Shown here piece by piece: positions 11,503 to 23,109 of a DNA stretch of 64,000 nt. This stretch comes from Euborellia annulipes (taxonomy: Eukaryota > Arthropoda > Insecta > Dermaptera > Anisolabididae), in NCBI GenBank assembly GCA_023213315.1, contig JAKCPI010001635.1:113870-177869 (forward strand), given 5' to 3'. The notes under the pieces were generated by a model that was not told the origin of the DNA, did not search any database, and saw only the letters and a list, made by a program, of their open reading frames with translations. Position numbers and translations under genes: made by a program. Position 1 is the first letter of the stretch; the number at the start of each line of letters is the position of its first letter.

Positions 11503-12116
11503 TTACTTTCTCTTACCTCTATATATATGTTAATATATAGAGAGAGAAGGTATTGGATTCATGTCAAAAATTCGATGTCAAGATTTTGATGAATCTTCAC
11601 GTTTTGAGGTCCCCTGAATCCAAAAAAGTGGTTTTTGCGACATGGTCTGTCTGTGTGTCTGTGTATCTGTCTGTCTGTCTGTGTCTGTTCAATTTTAAAC
11701 ATGAAGGAATTGAGCTATGAGGTTGAAATTTTATATATAAGTTAAACACCCCCCCGGGAGCATGAAAATAAGCTTTTAATCAAAATCGGCCAAAGAGTAC
11801 TAGTACTTTACTGATGTACTTTTTCAGTTTTTTTCGATTTTCTCAAAATTAGCTCTAACGATTTTGATTAAAATTCAAAAATCAATTATACACTTTAGTC
11901 TTGTACTTCATTAAAGATAGGAGAAATGGTGGCCATGGTAACAAAATATAAATATTTTCCCATACTTATAAATTTTACATTTTGAATTTTAATATATCGG
12001 CGGAAACTAAATATATATTGACACGAAAAATCTGGTGTGAAAGCACAGAACACAACCTTCGATTACCGAAGGTAAGAGAAAGTTGTGTGCTGTGCGCCAA
12101 TCACACCAGATTTTTT
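11503..12116 (-). mobile_element. Family A element, nearly complete
   Basis: Read on the minus strand, it starts with the ATCTGGTGTGATTGGCGCAC hairpin. It then has the TTATAAGTATGGGAAAATAT block, a small deletion near 11885, the AAAGTACTAGTACTCTTTGG block and a GACAGACA tract at 11650-11690. It ends in the TATATA hairpin with GGTAAGAGAAAGTAAAAA. It is one of the best copies for defining both ends. Confidence 0.85.
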
Positions 12117-12214
12117 TTTGGATTAGGTTTATTAGTAAAACAAAAGAAATCTTAATGTTTAAAATACTTATATCCATTATTATTCTAACAAAAAAACTTA
12201 CTACTTTTATTTAG

Positions 12215-12300
12215 CAAAATAAAAGCCGACCAAGTTTATTTCTTTATTAAAGAACCCAGAGCGACGTTTTGGTCGACTATGCGACCATCTTCAAGTCAAT
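12215..12300 (-). other. Hammerhead-like core, degenerate
   Basis: The minus strand reads TTGAAGATGGTCGC, a four-base loop, TCGACC and AAAACGTC. Stem II (GGTCG/CGACC) is kept, but the catalytic GAAA has become AAAA and CTGATGA has become TTGAAGA. It is a decayed relative of the stronger cores at 26.3 kb. Confidence 0.4.
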
Positions 12301-12579
12301 AAAAAAACCTCTCAAATTCTTTGACAGACATTTCATAAAATTCATTACGATCTATCAGATATAATGTATTCAGCGCCAAGGTCAATATGTCAATATTGGT
12401 TACTAGTTATTATGATATCTTCAGTTGCATTGGTGTTTTTTTTTTTTTTTTTAGCAAATAGTCGGTTAATAAGCCAATATTATACAATAGCCTATGTATT
12501 AAAATATCAATTCACAAAATACATTGTGTATTTATTTCAATTAGATATTGGCCAATTCATTTGAAATAAATTTTTTCTA

Positions 12580-12705
12580 GGGCATAATGCAAACCCTCGA
12601 TCTCTTGTACAGTACCAGAACCCAAGAAAGGTGAGATATATTGACATTGTCACTAAAGCCTTAGATGCTGAAAAAGACCTTAAACAAAAAATAAATTGAC
12701 AAACT
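12580..12705 (+). mobile_element. SINE-like fragment with AAAGCCTTAGATGCTGAAAA tail
   Basis: The stretch gacattgtcactaaagcctt followed by agatgctgaaaaagaccttaaa recurs at 13897-13975. Upstream, ttgtacagtaccagaaccca has a relative at 12855-12885. The A-rich 3' end suggests a retroposon. The tRNA-like head is too decayed for a firm call. Confidence 0.45.
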
Positions 12706-14660
12706 TAAAAATCAAAGAATGTAGGTTTAGATTTAAATATAGGGCTATAATTAAATATGTCTGAATAATTTCTATAAAAACTAATTAATATTTTAAATAT
12801 CGTGATATTTAATGGCTGGAAATAATCTAGGGAAGGAGCGGAACTGCAGACAGCCACTTGTACAATGCCAGAACCCAAGAAAAATTAAAATGACTCCCAT
12901 GTCATTATACCATTATACTAATAACGAGTTAATGTAAATATAAAGAACCTGCAATGTCGATATGCATCAACAAGTAGCAAAATAAATAAAAATAACCTTT
13001 TCTACGGTGCCTCATACTCTGGACCAGCTTTCACTTGATTTTTCCGCCGTCGATAATATCGAATTGTCATTAATGTATGTATAAATAAATAAATACATAT
13101 GAACTTATTGCCTTTAATCTAACCTATTTTAATGAATGGCAAGGAGAATGATTTGAATCGAGTTCATTCGCCAATATTTCTACTATCTGTACACGTGATC
13201 TTTTTACAGTGAATCCTTAGTTGACCTTTAGTAGTTTTTTTTTTTTTTTGCCTCCAGCATAAAAGCATAAGTTTTAGCAAATGATGAATGATAAAAGCAA
13301 ACCAAACGGCGCCTCGATTTCACCCAATGGCGCCGATGATTAAAGGTGTGGGAGGAAATAAAATTTCTTCTTCCAAATTAATTAGTATTCTTTACAAAAA
13401 TATTTTTTTTTTTTCATTGCATCATTGCTCTAGCTAGTAGGTGAAAAATTTGCCTGCCACCTGTCAACCATTATTTCCATTTTAGCCAATTAAAAACTAT
13501 TGGGTATTTTATATCCTTACCTATTCTGTTCTGTCTCTCTCTCTCTCTCATTGCTGTATTTATTTATTTATCGACTTGTTGGAGAATTATCCAATCGATT
13601 AGAAAGTCAAAAAAAATATATAAATTTTTTTATTTCGAAATAAATTAATCGGACATGATTTTCTAATACAAAATTTATAAACATCTTCAACCTTGAAGTA
13701 AAATTTTAACAAATAAATGTAAAGAAGATGGAACTTTTTTAAATCTCATTACAAGTCTGGGATTTCAGAAATATTTCCTTATTGTGAAGCAGAATGCACT
13801 GAAATTGTTTCGTATTTTAATAAATTTATTGCCAAAAAATGCAACAAATGTTCACAAAAAAAAACTTGTTTGCCCTCTTTCAATGAGTAACCACCGAAAG
13901 GTGAGATCTATTGACATTGTCACTAAAGCCTTAGATGCTGAAAAAGATCTTAAATGAAATAAAAAAAAAATAAATAAATAAAAGTAACCAATGATTAATC
14001 TCATTTTTAAGGTTGAGGATAAAGCAATTCAATTTAAGAATTACTTATTGAATAGCATTTGGGTTTTGCGCTTCTGCTCTATCAGTAGTATAACAGAGCA
14101 ATAATTTATTAGAAACATTGAGATATTGAAAACGAAAAAATTATTGTAATTTCTTTTTCTCGGCTCTGGCACGTCTCTTTCCATTTAAATTTAAATAGCT
14201 ATATGATTTTACATTGTTTGATATTAAATCCTCGCTGTCCAAAACTAGGATTAAGTTGACACATTTTCGAGTGTCTGTATTAAACGACGATTAGCGGTTG
14301 AATTAATTAGCTTATGGAGGATTAAAAAATGAAATACAAGAAAAATATTGAAACCAAGTTCTTTTACACGGATTACGGCAGGGTGAATTGGCAGAAAACG
14401 TCACGTAACAAAAATGCTTTACAGTGCCCGAGCGCTAGCAGAGGAAGAGGAGGCGAGCCGAAGCCTTGGCGAACCTCCCCCCCCTCCCCCCACCAGCTCT
14501 AGAAAATTATCTTTCTCTCTATCTCTTTCTATAGCCTATTAAATTATATATGGAGTTGAAAAAAAGGCGTGAGGAACTTCGTTCCTGGCGGGGATCCCAC
14601 GACCCCATACGTTTGCTTTGTTATTAAAAAAAAAAAAAAAAAAGAATATTTCGAATAAAG
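12706..14660. other. AT-rich stretch with a SINE tail and a GC-rich patch
   Basis: Contains a second copy of the AAAGCCTTAGATGCTGAAAA SINE tail at 13897-13975, a (TC)n run at 13529-13548 and a GC-rich patch at 14420-14505 ending in a C-rich run. The patch follows a tttacag, but no frame with a matching donor was convincing. Confidence 0.45.
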
Positions 14661-14705
14661 TAACATAGAATTTGAAAAAAACAAATAACAAAATAAAAAT
14701 TAAAG

Positions 14706-14757
14706 GCCCCGGGGGGGGGGGGTGGGGGGGGCCCCCGGGGGGGGGGGCCGGGGGGGT

Positions 14758-14799
<42 letters not shown>
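14706..14799 (+). repeat. Poly(G) tract, likely assembly or polishing error
   Basis: Almost pure G for about 94 bases, with short C and T interruptions, ending in a run of more than 35 G, in a region otherwise poor in GC. Such a tract could form G-quadruplexes, but the abrupt edges and lack of any repeat unit look like a consensus failure. The open frame through it encodes only Gly/Pro/Trp runs and is not a gene. Confidence 0.75.
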
Positions 14800-16080
14800 A
14801 AAATTAAAAAGTATAAATTCTAAGTCAGAATTCCCAAGCTTTTACTTCAGTGGAAATCATGATTTACGATTAATTGGAAGTCATTTACTTGATATTTTTG
14901 TCATATATATATATTGCATATTTTGTTGTATATTTTTAATATTTTTACTGAATATTATATGGCATATTAACTGCATAAAAATCCGGGCTTTTGTTATAAC
15001 AAATAGAATAACTGAAGGTAGCTAACTCACTTTTATATTGCATAAATTTTGACAGAACACGATATTAAAAAAAATAATTTTGTTTTTAGGATGACTTTAC
15101 ATTTAAAGTGAAAGAGTTTGTGGGTATTAAAAAATAATTTACAATAGTCAAAATAGAAGAAATGATATCTATTTTAAATAACATTAGCATAATTTATTTA
15201 ATATTTTAAATCGAGGCCGTTTTATTTATTTAAAAAAAAATCAGAATCAATATTTTGAAAAAAAGAATCTGTTAATAAAAAAAAAAAACATCTGTTGACA
15301 GAGTCAGCATGACTGAGTTACTTACTCAGTGCACAAAAAAAAAAATATTAATAAGTAGTTGTCTAAAAATTAATCTCTTCATCTCTCTTTCTCTCTTCTT
15401 TATTTAATGCGGAACTCATATCTTGATCCTTTCAAAATATTACAAGAAGAATATATCTATTGATCAGAGATTCATAAAAAATGAATATTAGGCGGAACTA
15501 GAAAAAAATTTTAATTTAATTTACTTTTTTGGTACTATAATAGCATGTAATTTAAATTTTTTACGGAGGGATTGGAAAATGCTAAATTTCTAAATTAGTA
15601 TTGATAGAGTTATAGAATAGCTAATAGAAATTTCAAATAAAAAAAAAAAAATTGTTTATACATATTTTTGAAATTGATTTCAGTCTTTGGCGTTTAAGCA
15701 AAAAATAAATAACAAAAATTTTAATAAAATCATAAATTTAAATAAATAAAATTCATATTAGGCAAGAGAAAGAATAGAGCATGTCATGACCTCCTCATCC
15801 CCTTGTTTACTTTCTTATGAAAGAGTTTTAAATAAATGATTAATATCCTAGTCATATATAAATTTACCTTTCATTCGCGAATTTAGAATATATAATAAGC
15901 ATAAAAACATAAATTATGTCTTGGCGACCTCTAATTTCGTTTATATTAATATCATTTGATTTGAATAAATTAGTGAAAAAATTTTATTTTGATCTGACGA
16001 TATTTATTAATGAATTTTATTCATTCAAATAAAAATTAACAAACTCGGGGAGTGATATAGCATTTGTTTATTTAGGTTGA
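14800..16080. other. AT-rich stretch with no recognised feature
   Basis: Unique AT-rich sequence with several A runs. No splice pairs, repeats shared with other parts of the window or RNA motifs were found. Confidence 0.5.
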
Positions 16081-16228
16081 AAAAGGAAAGGGGTAAACAT
16101 TTAAATATTGGTGTAAATGGTTGCACAGCGCACAACTTTCTCTTACCAAAGGTAAGTTTTGTGCTTGTCTCACCAGTTTTTTTATGTCGACATATATTTA
16201 GTTTCCGCCCGTATATTAGAATTCAAGA

Positions 16229-16393
16229 TGTATTTTTTTATTTAAGGACTTATCGGCATCGTCCCTATTTATTAAATTGATTAGTAGCAAATTCAATTTA
16301 AATAAATTTTGTAGCCTGGGACGGGATGCGAACCTGCGACTCTTGGTAAAAAAGACCAGCACGCTAACCCCTACAGGAAGGCCCGAAGGCAAT
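16229..16393 (-). mobile_element. tRNA-derived SINE nested in family A
   Basis: On the minus strand it has GGCCTTCCTGTAGGGGTTAGC (A box), then GTCGCAGGTTCGCATCCCGT (B box) and a body with AATTTGCTACTAATCAATTT. The host sequence attcaagatg on one side reappears as attcgagatg on the other, a slightly altered target duplication in a block that is single in other family A copies. Confidence 0.75.
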
Positions 16394-16489
16394 ATTCGAG
16401 ATGTAAAATTTATAAACATGGGAAAATATTTATATTTTGTTACCATTGCAACCATTTCTTTTATCTTTCCTATGAACAAGAGTAAAGTG

Positions 16490-16645
16490 GCCCTCGGGGT
16501 TGGCGGGGCGCGCCCCCAAAGTTGGGGGTTTGGCCCCTTTTTTTTTTTGGTAAAGTGGATAGGGGGATAAGAGTTTGGAATGGGCTTATCTACCTTTTAA
16601 TGTGGGGTTTGAAAAGTGTGAATGTTTTTTTAAAAATAAAAAAAA
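16490..16645 (+). other. Garbled GC/T-rich block, probable damaged SINE or consensus error
   Basis: It begins GCCCTCGGGGTT, the start of the SINE at 25958 and 53810, and ends aaaagtgtgaatgtttttt, close to that SINE's tail. The middle is replaced by runs of G, C and T unlike any SINE copy. Either a SINE has been scrambled in the consensus or it has truly degenerated. Raw reads would decide. Confidence 0.45.
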
Positions 16646-17015
16646 AAAAAAAAGAGCATCTATAAAATAATTGATTTTTGAATTTTAATCAAAATCGTTT
16701 GAGAAAATCGAAAAAAAAAAAAAAAAAAAAAAAAACTGAAAAACTACATCAGTAAAGTACTAGTACTCTTGGGCCGATTTTGTTTAAAAGCTTCGAGTTA
16801 CGTCCCATGGGGATGCCTTACTTAAATATAAAATTTCAACCTTCTTGCTCTTTTCCTTCTTGAGATATTTTGTTCACAGACACACAAACACACAGATCAT
16901 GTTGCAAAAACTACTTTTTTGAACTCAGGGGACCTCATAACGTTTATATCCATCAAAATCTCGACATCAAATTTTTGACATGAAACAAATACTTTCTCTC
17001 TATATATTAACATAT

Positions 17016-17262
17016 CGCCTGCTGAGAATTAAAATGGCGAAAGTCCGAAAATTCAATTTTTGAGTTAAGCCTAGCAAACGTTAAAACGTTTTCTCTTTTG
17101 AGTGCCAAAGTGGCGAAAATATATTTCCACTCTTTGCTATTGATTGTGCCCCATTCATTTGTTGTTGCCCGGCTATTTAAATGTATATGTTTATAAAACT
17201 TTCAAACGCCTTATCTCGAATTGTTGAATTTTGGACTTTCGCCACTAAGATTCTCAGCAGGC
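17016..17262 (+). mobile_element. GCCTGCTGAGAAT-ended MITE, copy 1
   Basis: The inverted ends are CGCCTGCTGAGAAT and ATTCTCAGCAGGC. Subterminal GGCGAAAGTCCGAAAATTCAA is also mirrored at the other side (GAATTTTGGACTTTCGCC). It lies in the TATATA part of the family A right hairpin. The other copy is at 30291-30539. It is non-coding, and the superfamily is unclear. Confidence 0.75.
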
Positions 17263-18074
17263 AATATATAAAGGTAAGAGAAAGTAAAAATAAAATAAAC
17301 CAATTCCTATAACAATATTTAAATCAATTGAATATTGATTAGTTAAAATAAATATGGCAATAATTTCAAATATTCTGGACCGAAATTGTTGAAAACAATC
17401 AAAAAAATTTCTGGGCATCATCAAGAAATCAATAAATAAGATTTCCATTTAAAATAAAATTTTAATGAAGAGCTTCCTATATATCGTATATATAAAGACT
17501 TTTAAAAAAATTAATGTTAACATTTATTATATACCAATATTAATTCACTTTTAATATATTATGTATCAAAATGTAAGCATAGCGTGTGAAAATTTCCAAA
17601 AAGAGGATGGACTAATTTGATTTCCTTTTTATAATATTTTTTTTTTTAGATTAGAAAAGGAAATCAAATCGATTACCATGCTTATAAATTAAAATTTTTT
17701 TTTTTTTTTGAATTAGTGAAATATTAAAATTCCAGTTAAATAATAATGTAATTAGAAAATGAGAACAGCATTTGAAGATGATGCAGCAAGTGTCTAAATA
17801 AGCCTACGTAATAAGTGACCAATAAATAAAATCTTGAAACATCAATATTAAATATTTCATTTTTTCCTTGGGTTCGAACCTTCTCAAAAGAAAAACTTTA
17901 ATTAAGTTTATAGGAGAATTCAAAAGGGTTTAGGTCCTGGATATATTATTTTTCAATTTTGAGAAGAAAAATATCAAATTTAAATGTATTATCCAATGAC
18001 TGGTTTCAAATAGGAAGAGGTATGGGCAGTCGTCGTTTCCCCCCCACTCCTAGCACCGTCACTGCGAGTATGAA

Positions 18075-18712
18075 GGGGGCTCGGGAGCGAAGTGGTTACG
18101 CATGTTTTTCCCGCTAAGATGGCGTAGGTGTGTCATAAAACGTATGCCCAAAAAATCAAGTAATTCAAAAATTTACCAAGAGATGTCAGAATGGTAGTTA
18201 ATAATATTTAATGCATTTGGTTGATTTTCATTGATCTTTTAACAATAAATACTTTATAAATGTTATTATATATTATGTATCTTTATAAAAGCATAAAAAT
18301 ATATAAATATAGGCCAGATATAGGCTAATACTATATCGTCTGTTAGACTAGCCTGCCATCTATTGCAAGAATGGTGAACTAATTTGACAGTTGGTTTTTA
18401 AATAATCATCTAAGCTTATTTTAAAAATTTCTTAATTAATATGTGATTAATAATAACAATTAATTCATTTTTAAATTTAAAAAAAATTAAAGATTATTGG
18501 GACAGATTGTTTTTTTTTTGTATTTGCTTGATAACAAAAAAATTAATTACGATAATTTTTTAATAAGTCATTAAAAAAATTATAGCTCGATGTCCCAATA
18601 ATCTCATATGAATTTAATTCATTTAAAAAAAAAACCGCATTGAAAAATTCCTTATAATAGTCTAGTTTTTTTTTTTTTTTTAAGTACGTTTAGACGTCGC
18701 TCCTGAACCCCC
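18075..18712 (+). mobile_element. Family E DNA element, copy 1
   Basis: Matches 61264-61892 over its full length. The ends are GGGGGCTCGGGAGCGA and the inverse of GGGGGTTCAGGAGCGAC. The right flank is TTAA and the left is TGAA, so a TTAA target with one change is likely. An internal inverted repeat (AGATTATTGGGACA and TGTCCCAATAATCT, about 18490-18605) could form a long stem. No protein is encoded. Confidence 0.8.
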
Positions 18713-18912
18713 TTAAGCTTAGAGGAGTTATGAAAGCTACTTTTCAGAAGACTCAGTAATAGTACTATAGTAATATTACTATTTGTAATAATAAAATGTT
18801 TTCAGACTAAAATAAGGATTATGTGTTTATAAAACACAGAGTTTCCCAACCATTTGAAATTCACGGCATAAAATTAAACACTAGGGGCACCCTTCCTTGA
18901 ATTTAAAAAAAA

Positions 18913-18938
18913 ATATAGGGTAAGAGAAAGTAAAAATA
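18913..18938 (+). repeat. Solo family A right end
   Basis: An isolated tatagggtaagagaaagtaaaaa, the terminal word of family A, without the rest of the element. Confidence 0.6.
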
Positions 18939-19208
18939 TTTAATATGTAAATTAGAAGAAAAATACTTTAAAGTTAGGCTACTTAATTAAAAAAAAAATG
19001 TAAAATTAGTTATTTGAATAATAAAAACAAAACCTAATCGGAGGTTATGTTATTAAAAAAAAATGATGTGATCCTTTAAAATAAACATCTCATAGTTGAG
19101 GAAAAAAGGGGTAATCTTGTTTACCGGATTGTAATTCGTAAACAGGATAAAAGTCAATGCCCTGCGTTGGGTAAATAAACAAGATCAAAATGTTTGTTTG
19201 ACACTCAC

Positions 19209-19234
19209 CTCTTTCTTTCTTTTCACTGGGGGCC
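19209..19234 (-). CDS. Candidate 26-nt microexon, minus strand
   Basis: On the minus strand a pyrimidine-rich acceptor, TTCTTTTGTTGCAG, is followed by a 26-nt stretch (GGCCCCCAGTGAAAAGAAAG plus AAAGAG) and then the consensus donor GTGAGT. If the final single G of the upstream candidate exon at 23691-23790 is added, the codons read Gly-Pro-Pro-Val-Lys-Arg-Lys-Lys-Glu without remainder, a basic peptide that could be part of a nuclear-localisation or DNA-binding flank. The splice signals and phase agreement are seen directly; that it is used is inference. The surrounding 5 kb is AT-rich repeat DNA. I do not recognise the gene, and no downstream exon is visible in the window. A chance match of good splice sites around a purine-rich word is the alternative. 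Confidence 0.4.
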
Positions 19235-19565
19235 CTGCAACAAAAGAACAAAAAACTCACATTAGGCAAATATAACACAACAACAAAAATCGTTTAATTT
19301 ACTTATTAAAAACTTAAAAAATTAGTAAATGATAAAATATTTTTATATATAATTAATATTTAGATTTATGAAACTTTAGTTTTACTGTCATATATATGTG
19401 AGTAGTGCCAGATTAAAAGGGAGGGGGGAGTCATTTCTAGTTGAGGGTCTGAATGACCCTTTATCTATTATTTTGAAATATCTTCTAAATATGTATTTGA
19501 ATTGTTTTTAAATTTTTATCCTAAATGCGGAGGCTCATATCTTACTATAAAATGTCCCTATGATG

Positions 19566-20433
19566 AAAAAATCTGGTGGGACTGGTCGCACAGTACACAA
19601 CTTGGTATTACTTTTGGTAATTGAAAGTTGGGTTCTGTGCTTGTCACACCAGATTTTTTGTCTCGACGTATCTTTAGATTCTGACAGTACGGTATATTTG
19701 AATTCAAGATGTAAAATTTAAATATTTATATTTTGTCACCATGGCAACCATTTCTCCTATCTTCCCTATGGATTATAAGAAAAGTGGTCTTCAAAGGATT
19801 TCAAGGGCAAAATGAGAATATACATTTTAAAGAGAATCTAAAAAATAATTGATTTATGAATTTTAATCAAAATCGTTAGGGAGCATACGTAACGCAATTT
19901 GGGGGGAGGGGGGGTCTCGTAAAACGTTACCATGCGTTACAAGGGAAGGAGGGGGTTGAACAACGCGTTACGTAACTGGTATTTTAGCGACTTTCCGGTA
20001 CTTTGCGCAACATAATTGTGACTTAAATAAAAATGGCTACTTGAGCGTTACGTAACGTCTAGGGGGGGGGTCCAGAAAAATGTTACGGCGCGTTACATGG
20101 GGGGAGGGGGGGTCAAAAATTGTGTTACGTAATACTTGTACGCTCCCTTAGAGCGAATTTTGAGAAAATCGGAAAAAAAAAAACTGAAAAAGTACATTAG
20201 TAAAGTACTAGTTCTCTATGTCCATTTTTGTTCAAAAAAATTTCAACTTCCTAGCTCTTTTCGTTCTTGAGATATTTTGTTCACAGACCAAAGACCATTT
20301 TGCGGGACCCACTTTTTTGGACACAAAGGACCTCAAAATATGTACCAGTATTTCCATTAAAAACTGGACATCAAATTTTTACATACTTTCTCTCTATATA
20401 TATTACATATATAGCTAAGAGAAAGTAAAAAGT
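19566..20433 (+). mobile_element. Family A element split by a PIF/Harbinger-like MITE
   Basis: The left hairpin (ATCTGGTGGGACTGGTCGCA) and right end (TAAGAGAAAGTAAAAA) are present. The sequence AAAATCGTTA|GAGCGAATTTT is opened by the MITE 19879-20147. Part of the CA tract is lost. The undisturbed version of the same junction can be read at 48984. Confidence 0.85.
19879..20147 (+). mobile_element. PIF/Harbinger-like MITE, TTA duplication
   Basis: It starts GGGAGCATACGTAACGCAAT and ends as the inverse of GGGAGCGTACAAGTATTACG, with several internal CGTTACGTAAC words and G-rich blocks. TTA occurs on both sides (19876-19878 and 20148-20150) but only once in empty family A copies such as the one at 48989, so the 3-bp duplication is demonstrated within the window. 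A TTA/TAA duplication with GGG ends fits PIF/Harbinger. Confidence 0.75.
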
Positions 20434-20839
20434 TTCAGAGGTCAAATCATATATTTCAAATCAATAAAAAAATATTATACTGCTAAATTAATACTATTAT
20501 TAAATATGAAAATTATAATTATGTTAAGGAACAAAGAAAGAAAATATTTTTGTTTCAAAAATTTATCTGAGGATTAAGCTTAAATGAGAGGAAAATTAAG
20601 TTACAAACTCGCCTTTATTCCGGCTATTTATTTAATTATTAATGGAGTAATATTGTTTTAAATGATCCGTGAAAATTAATCGTGAGAATTTTCCGCTCAG
20701 TTGAAGATTTAGGTTAAAAAATCAATACGATTGAATTTCTTAATTAAACATCGGAAAATTTTTAATATTTATTATATTAATAATAATAAAATAAAACGCT
20801 GCCGATGATGATAAAAATAAAAAATAAAAAAAAAACAAG

Positions 20840-21048
20840 TGGGTCGTCCGGATGGATAAATCAGCATCAGGATGGTGTGCTTCTGGCTTGGCGCCAGCCC
20901 AAAAAAGGACCCCCCAAAAAGACGGCCAAAAAATAGATATTTATGCCCCCGAGGGGGGTGACTTAATTCGATTAGGGTGGAGAAATGAAGACGGCATTGC
21001 CACCCCCGACATCAGGGCCAGAGAAGAGTCGCCTCCCCCTATCTGAAG
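20840..21048 (-). other. GC-rich island, possible terminal exon
   Basis: A 200-bp GC-rich patch in AT-rich surroundings. On the minus strand it is preceded by a strong acceptor (TTTTTTTTTTCTTCAG, ending at 21047), followed by ATAGGGGGAGGCGACTCTTC. Several frames stay open, and the frame continuing from the candidate exon at 23691-23790 stops after about 22 codons. The plus strand also has a 64-codon frame from 20852 rich in charged residues. Neither peptide is recognisable. It could be a regulatory element, an alternative exon or a relic. Confidence 0.25.
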
Positions 21049-21514
21049 AAAAAAAAAAGTCGATCTGAATAAATCGAGAAGGCCGCTATTAATTAACGGA
21101 CATGTCAAATGAAATTTAAAATAGTCTCTCTCCTTTTCCTCTTTGATGTCAATTGCGGAGTCTCACATCAACTCCTTAGAGCCATTATTCAGATTAATGG
21201 ACTCAAATGTTCTTCGGATAAACATAAATTTTTTTCTCTCTCTTTCGAACTTTTTTTTTTTTTTCTTCTACCCTCCTCTCTCGGAGGAATCCATTTCCGT
21301 TTTTAATATAAATATTTTAAAATAAAAAAAAAATGTTAATTCTTCTCTATTGATTTTATTACCAATCTTTTTTCAAAGAATTAAAATGGAGGCTGAAGTG
21401 TACTATTATATAAAGCCGCCAAGGTGGAAGACCTCAAGTTTGAAATGAAAAAATAGCTACAGTAAAGGAAGATGAGCAGGAGCAGCCGAAATTAAAAAGC
21501 CTCTGATTATTCAC

Positions 21515-21560
21515 AATCAGACGTTTCGGGAAAATTTTATTCTCCCATTATCTAGTCTTT
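21515..21560 (-). ncRNA. Hammerhead-like core, left arm of 21465-22580
   Basis: On the minus strand, CTAGATAATGGGA is followed by a loop, TTTTCCC, GAAA and CGTC. Stem II (GGGA/TCCC) and GAAACGTC are intact. The CTGATGA box is altered to CTAGATAA, so cleavage activity is doubtful. Confidence 0.4.
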
Positions 21561-22444
21561 TAATTTGTGTTTTTCTCGGAGTAGTTCGGATAGTACCCCG
21601 TAAGTCATAATAGAATTTAAATTTTTTCTTTTAATAAAATGAAAAATTTGAATGCATAAATTCATTATTATAATTTAGTCCTGACCTATCATAGTTTATA
21701 ATTGTATTAAGTTAATAATTTAATTACCAAAAATAATAAATGAATGATTTTTGACTCAAGTATTTTTTTGCATAATATAGATCTGGCAACATTACATTTT
21801 CCAGCTGTTTATTTTAAATCTTAAAAGCCTTCAATTTTATTTTATTTAATATATTACAATGATTAATGCATATCAGTTTCAATACAATGGACGATTTGCG
21901 AGAAAAAATATCGTAAAATGGAAAAAAAATGTAACTGACAGCGAGAAATGAGTATTGTTTTATGCGACGTTGCCAGACTGGTCTGAGTCTCGTGACTTCC
22001 TTATTTTTAAATTTGGCCTACTGTCATTTTGGAGAATTTTTTTGGCTTTCTTGTTAAAATATCTTTAAAAGCCTTTGGCAGAAACTTTTGATTTTATGTT
22101 TAACGTATTCCTCGGAAGTGAATTGATAAAATGTAAGTTTTTTTGTTTTTTTACCTATTGTAGGAGTGGCTATATAATTCGATATGTGTGCGTTTCATCG
22201 ACATTCCCCATAGACTACATGTTAAATTTCAATTTTTATAATTAATTACACGATAACCCTGCGTCAGATCTGCTTCAAAATTTTATTTTATACGTATGTG
22301 ATAGTGATTAATAACATATTAAAAAATTAGCTTTTAATATAACAAAGTGCTTTAATGTCCGAACAACCTTAAATGGCCACAATATATTATTATGTATAAT
22401 AATATAATGTATAATAGACAAATGTGCCCATTTGACTACAATTT

Positions 22445-22490
22445 AAAAGACTGATGGGAGAATAAAGTTTTCCAGAAACGTCTCGCTGGA
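22445..22490 (+). ncRNA. Hammerhead-like core, right arm of 21465-22580
   Basis: Reads CTGATGGGAGAA, loop, TTTTCCA, GAAACGTC. Compared with the consensus CTGATGA...GAAA, one position of the first box is changed, while stem II and GAAACGTC are kept. It faces the inverted partner at 21515-21560. Confidence 0.45.
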
Positions 22491-23109
22491 TTGTGAATAA
22501 TCGTAGGCTTTTTAATTTTGGCTGCTTCTGCTATCTTCCTTTACTTAAACCAACAGCCAATGACTTCATTGATTTATCTTAAATAGCTCCAGTATTGAAG
22601 TGGTGAGAGAGAAGATGTGGCTGGTTTTATTCTCGTAATCTTTATAATCTGCGATTCCCAGGCTTTACACCCTTACTGGAGCTACAGTTATATTTAGGAA
22701 CCTATTTATTTAATATATTATCTCATCGATGTGGCTAGGAGCTTACAGGCTTCCAAATACCACCAAGTCAAATGTTTAACAAAAAAATTCAATTGTTTAT
22801 AAATATAAGAGCCCGAGGCAATTAGCTATTGACACTGTATGTTTACGATTAATCTGGACGAAATAATTGTATCTGATTTTTCCATTGGAATAGGCCAAAT
22901 TGTTTCCTATGTACTGTAATAACTTTTTTAATCTAAAATTAAGAATTTTTCATTTCCATTGTTTTATTAATCTCCTTATTTGGAGAGTGGTCCTCTGGGA
23001 CAACATAGTTAGTCAATATCAATTTTAACTTCATAATAATTCTTAACCTGATTATCTTAATTTTAATCTAACACTAAAGATTATAAAGTATGAATAAAAA
23101 ATAAAAATA

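Larger units (their letters stand above)
16108..17294 (+). mobile_element. Family A element with three internal disruptions
   Basis: The left part keeps GCACAGCGCACAACTTTCTC and the right end keeps GGTAAGAGAAAGTAAAAA. Inside it are a reverse SINE (about 16229-16393), a garbled GC/T-rich block (16490-16645) that replaces about 50 bp, and a GCCTGCTGAGAAT-ended MITE (17016-17262) in the terminal TATATA hairpin. Joining the remaining pieces gives a normal family A copy. Confidence 0.8.
21465..22580. mobile_element. Penelope-like palindromic element, 1.1 kb, 14-bp TSD
   Basis: Inverted arms of about 105-110 bp lie at 21465-21572 and 22437-22542. They share gcagccgaaattaaaaagcc and its complement, and each contains a hammerhead-like core. 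The flanks aaatagctacagta (21451-21464) and aaatagctccagta (22581-22594) match at 13 of 14 positions. After the right arm comes an unpaired tail of about 38 nt. The 870-bp interior has no recognisable reverse transcriptase. The layout is shared with 26238-26612 and 39289-39582. Confidence 0.65.

Noticed and set aside
14672..15025. 117-codon open frame with Gly/Pro/Trp runs
   Set aside because: It is created by the poly(G) tract, which is probably a consensus error; the rest of the frame is AT-rich sequence without conserved features.
19566..20433. Separate repeat families left and right of 19879-20147
   Set aside because: They are the two halves of one family A copy; the intact copy at 48666 shows the continuous sequence.
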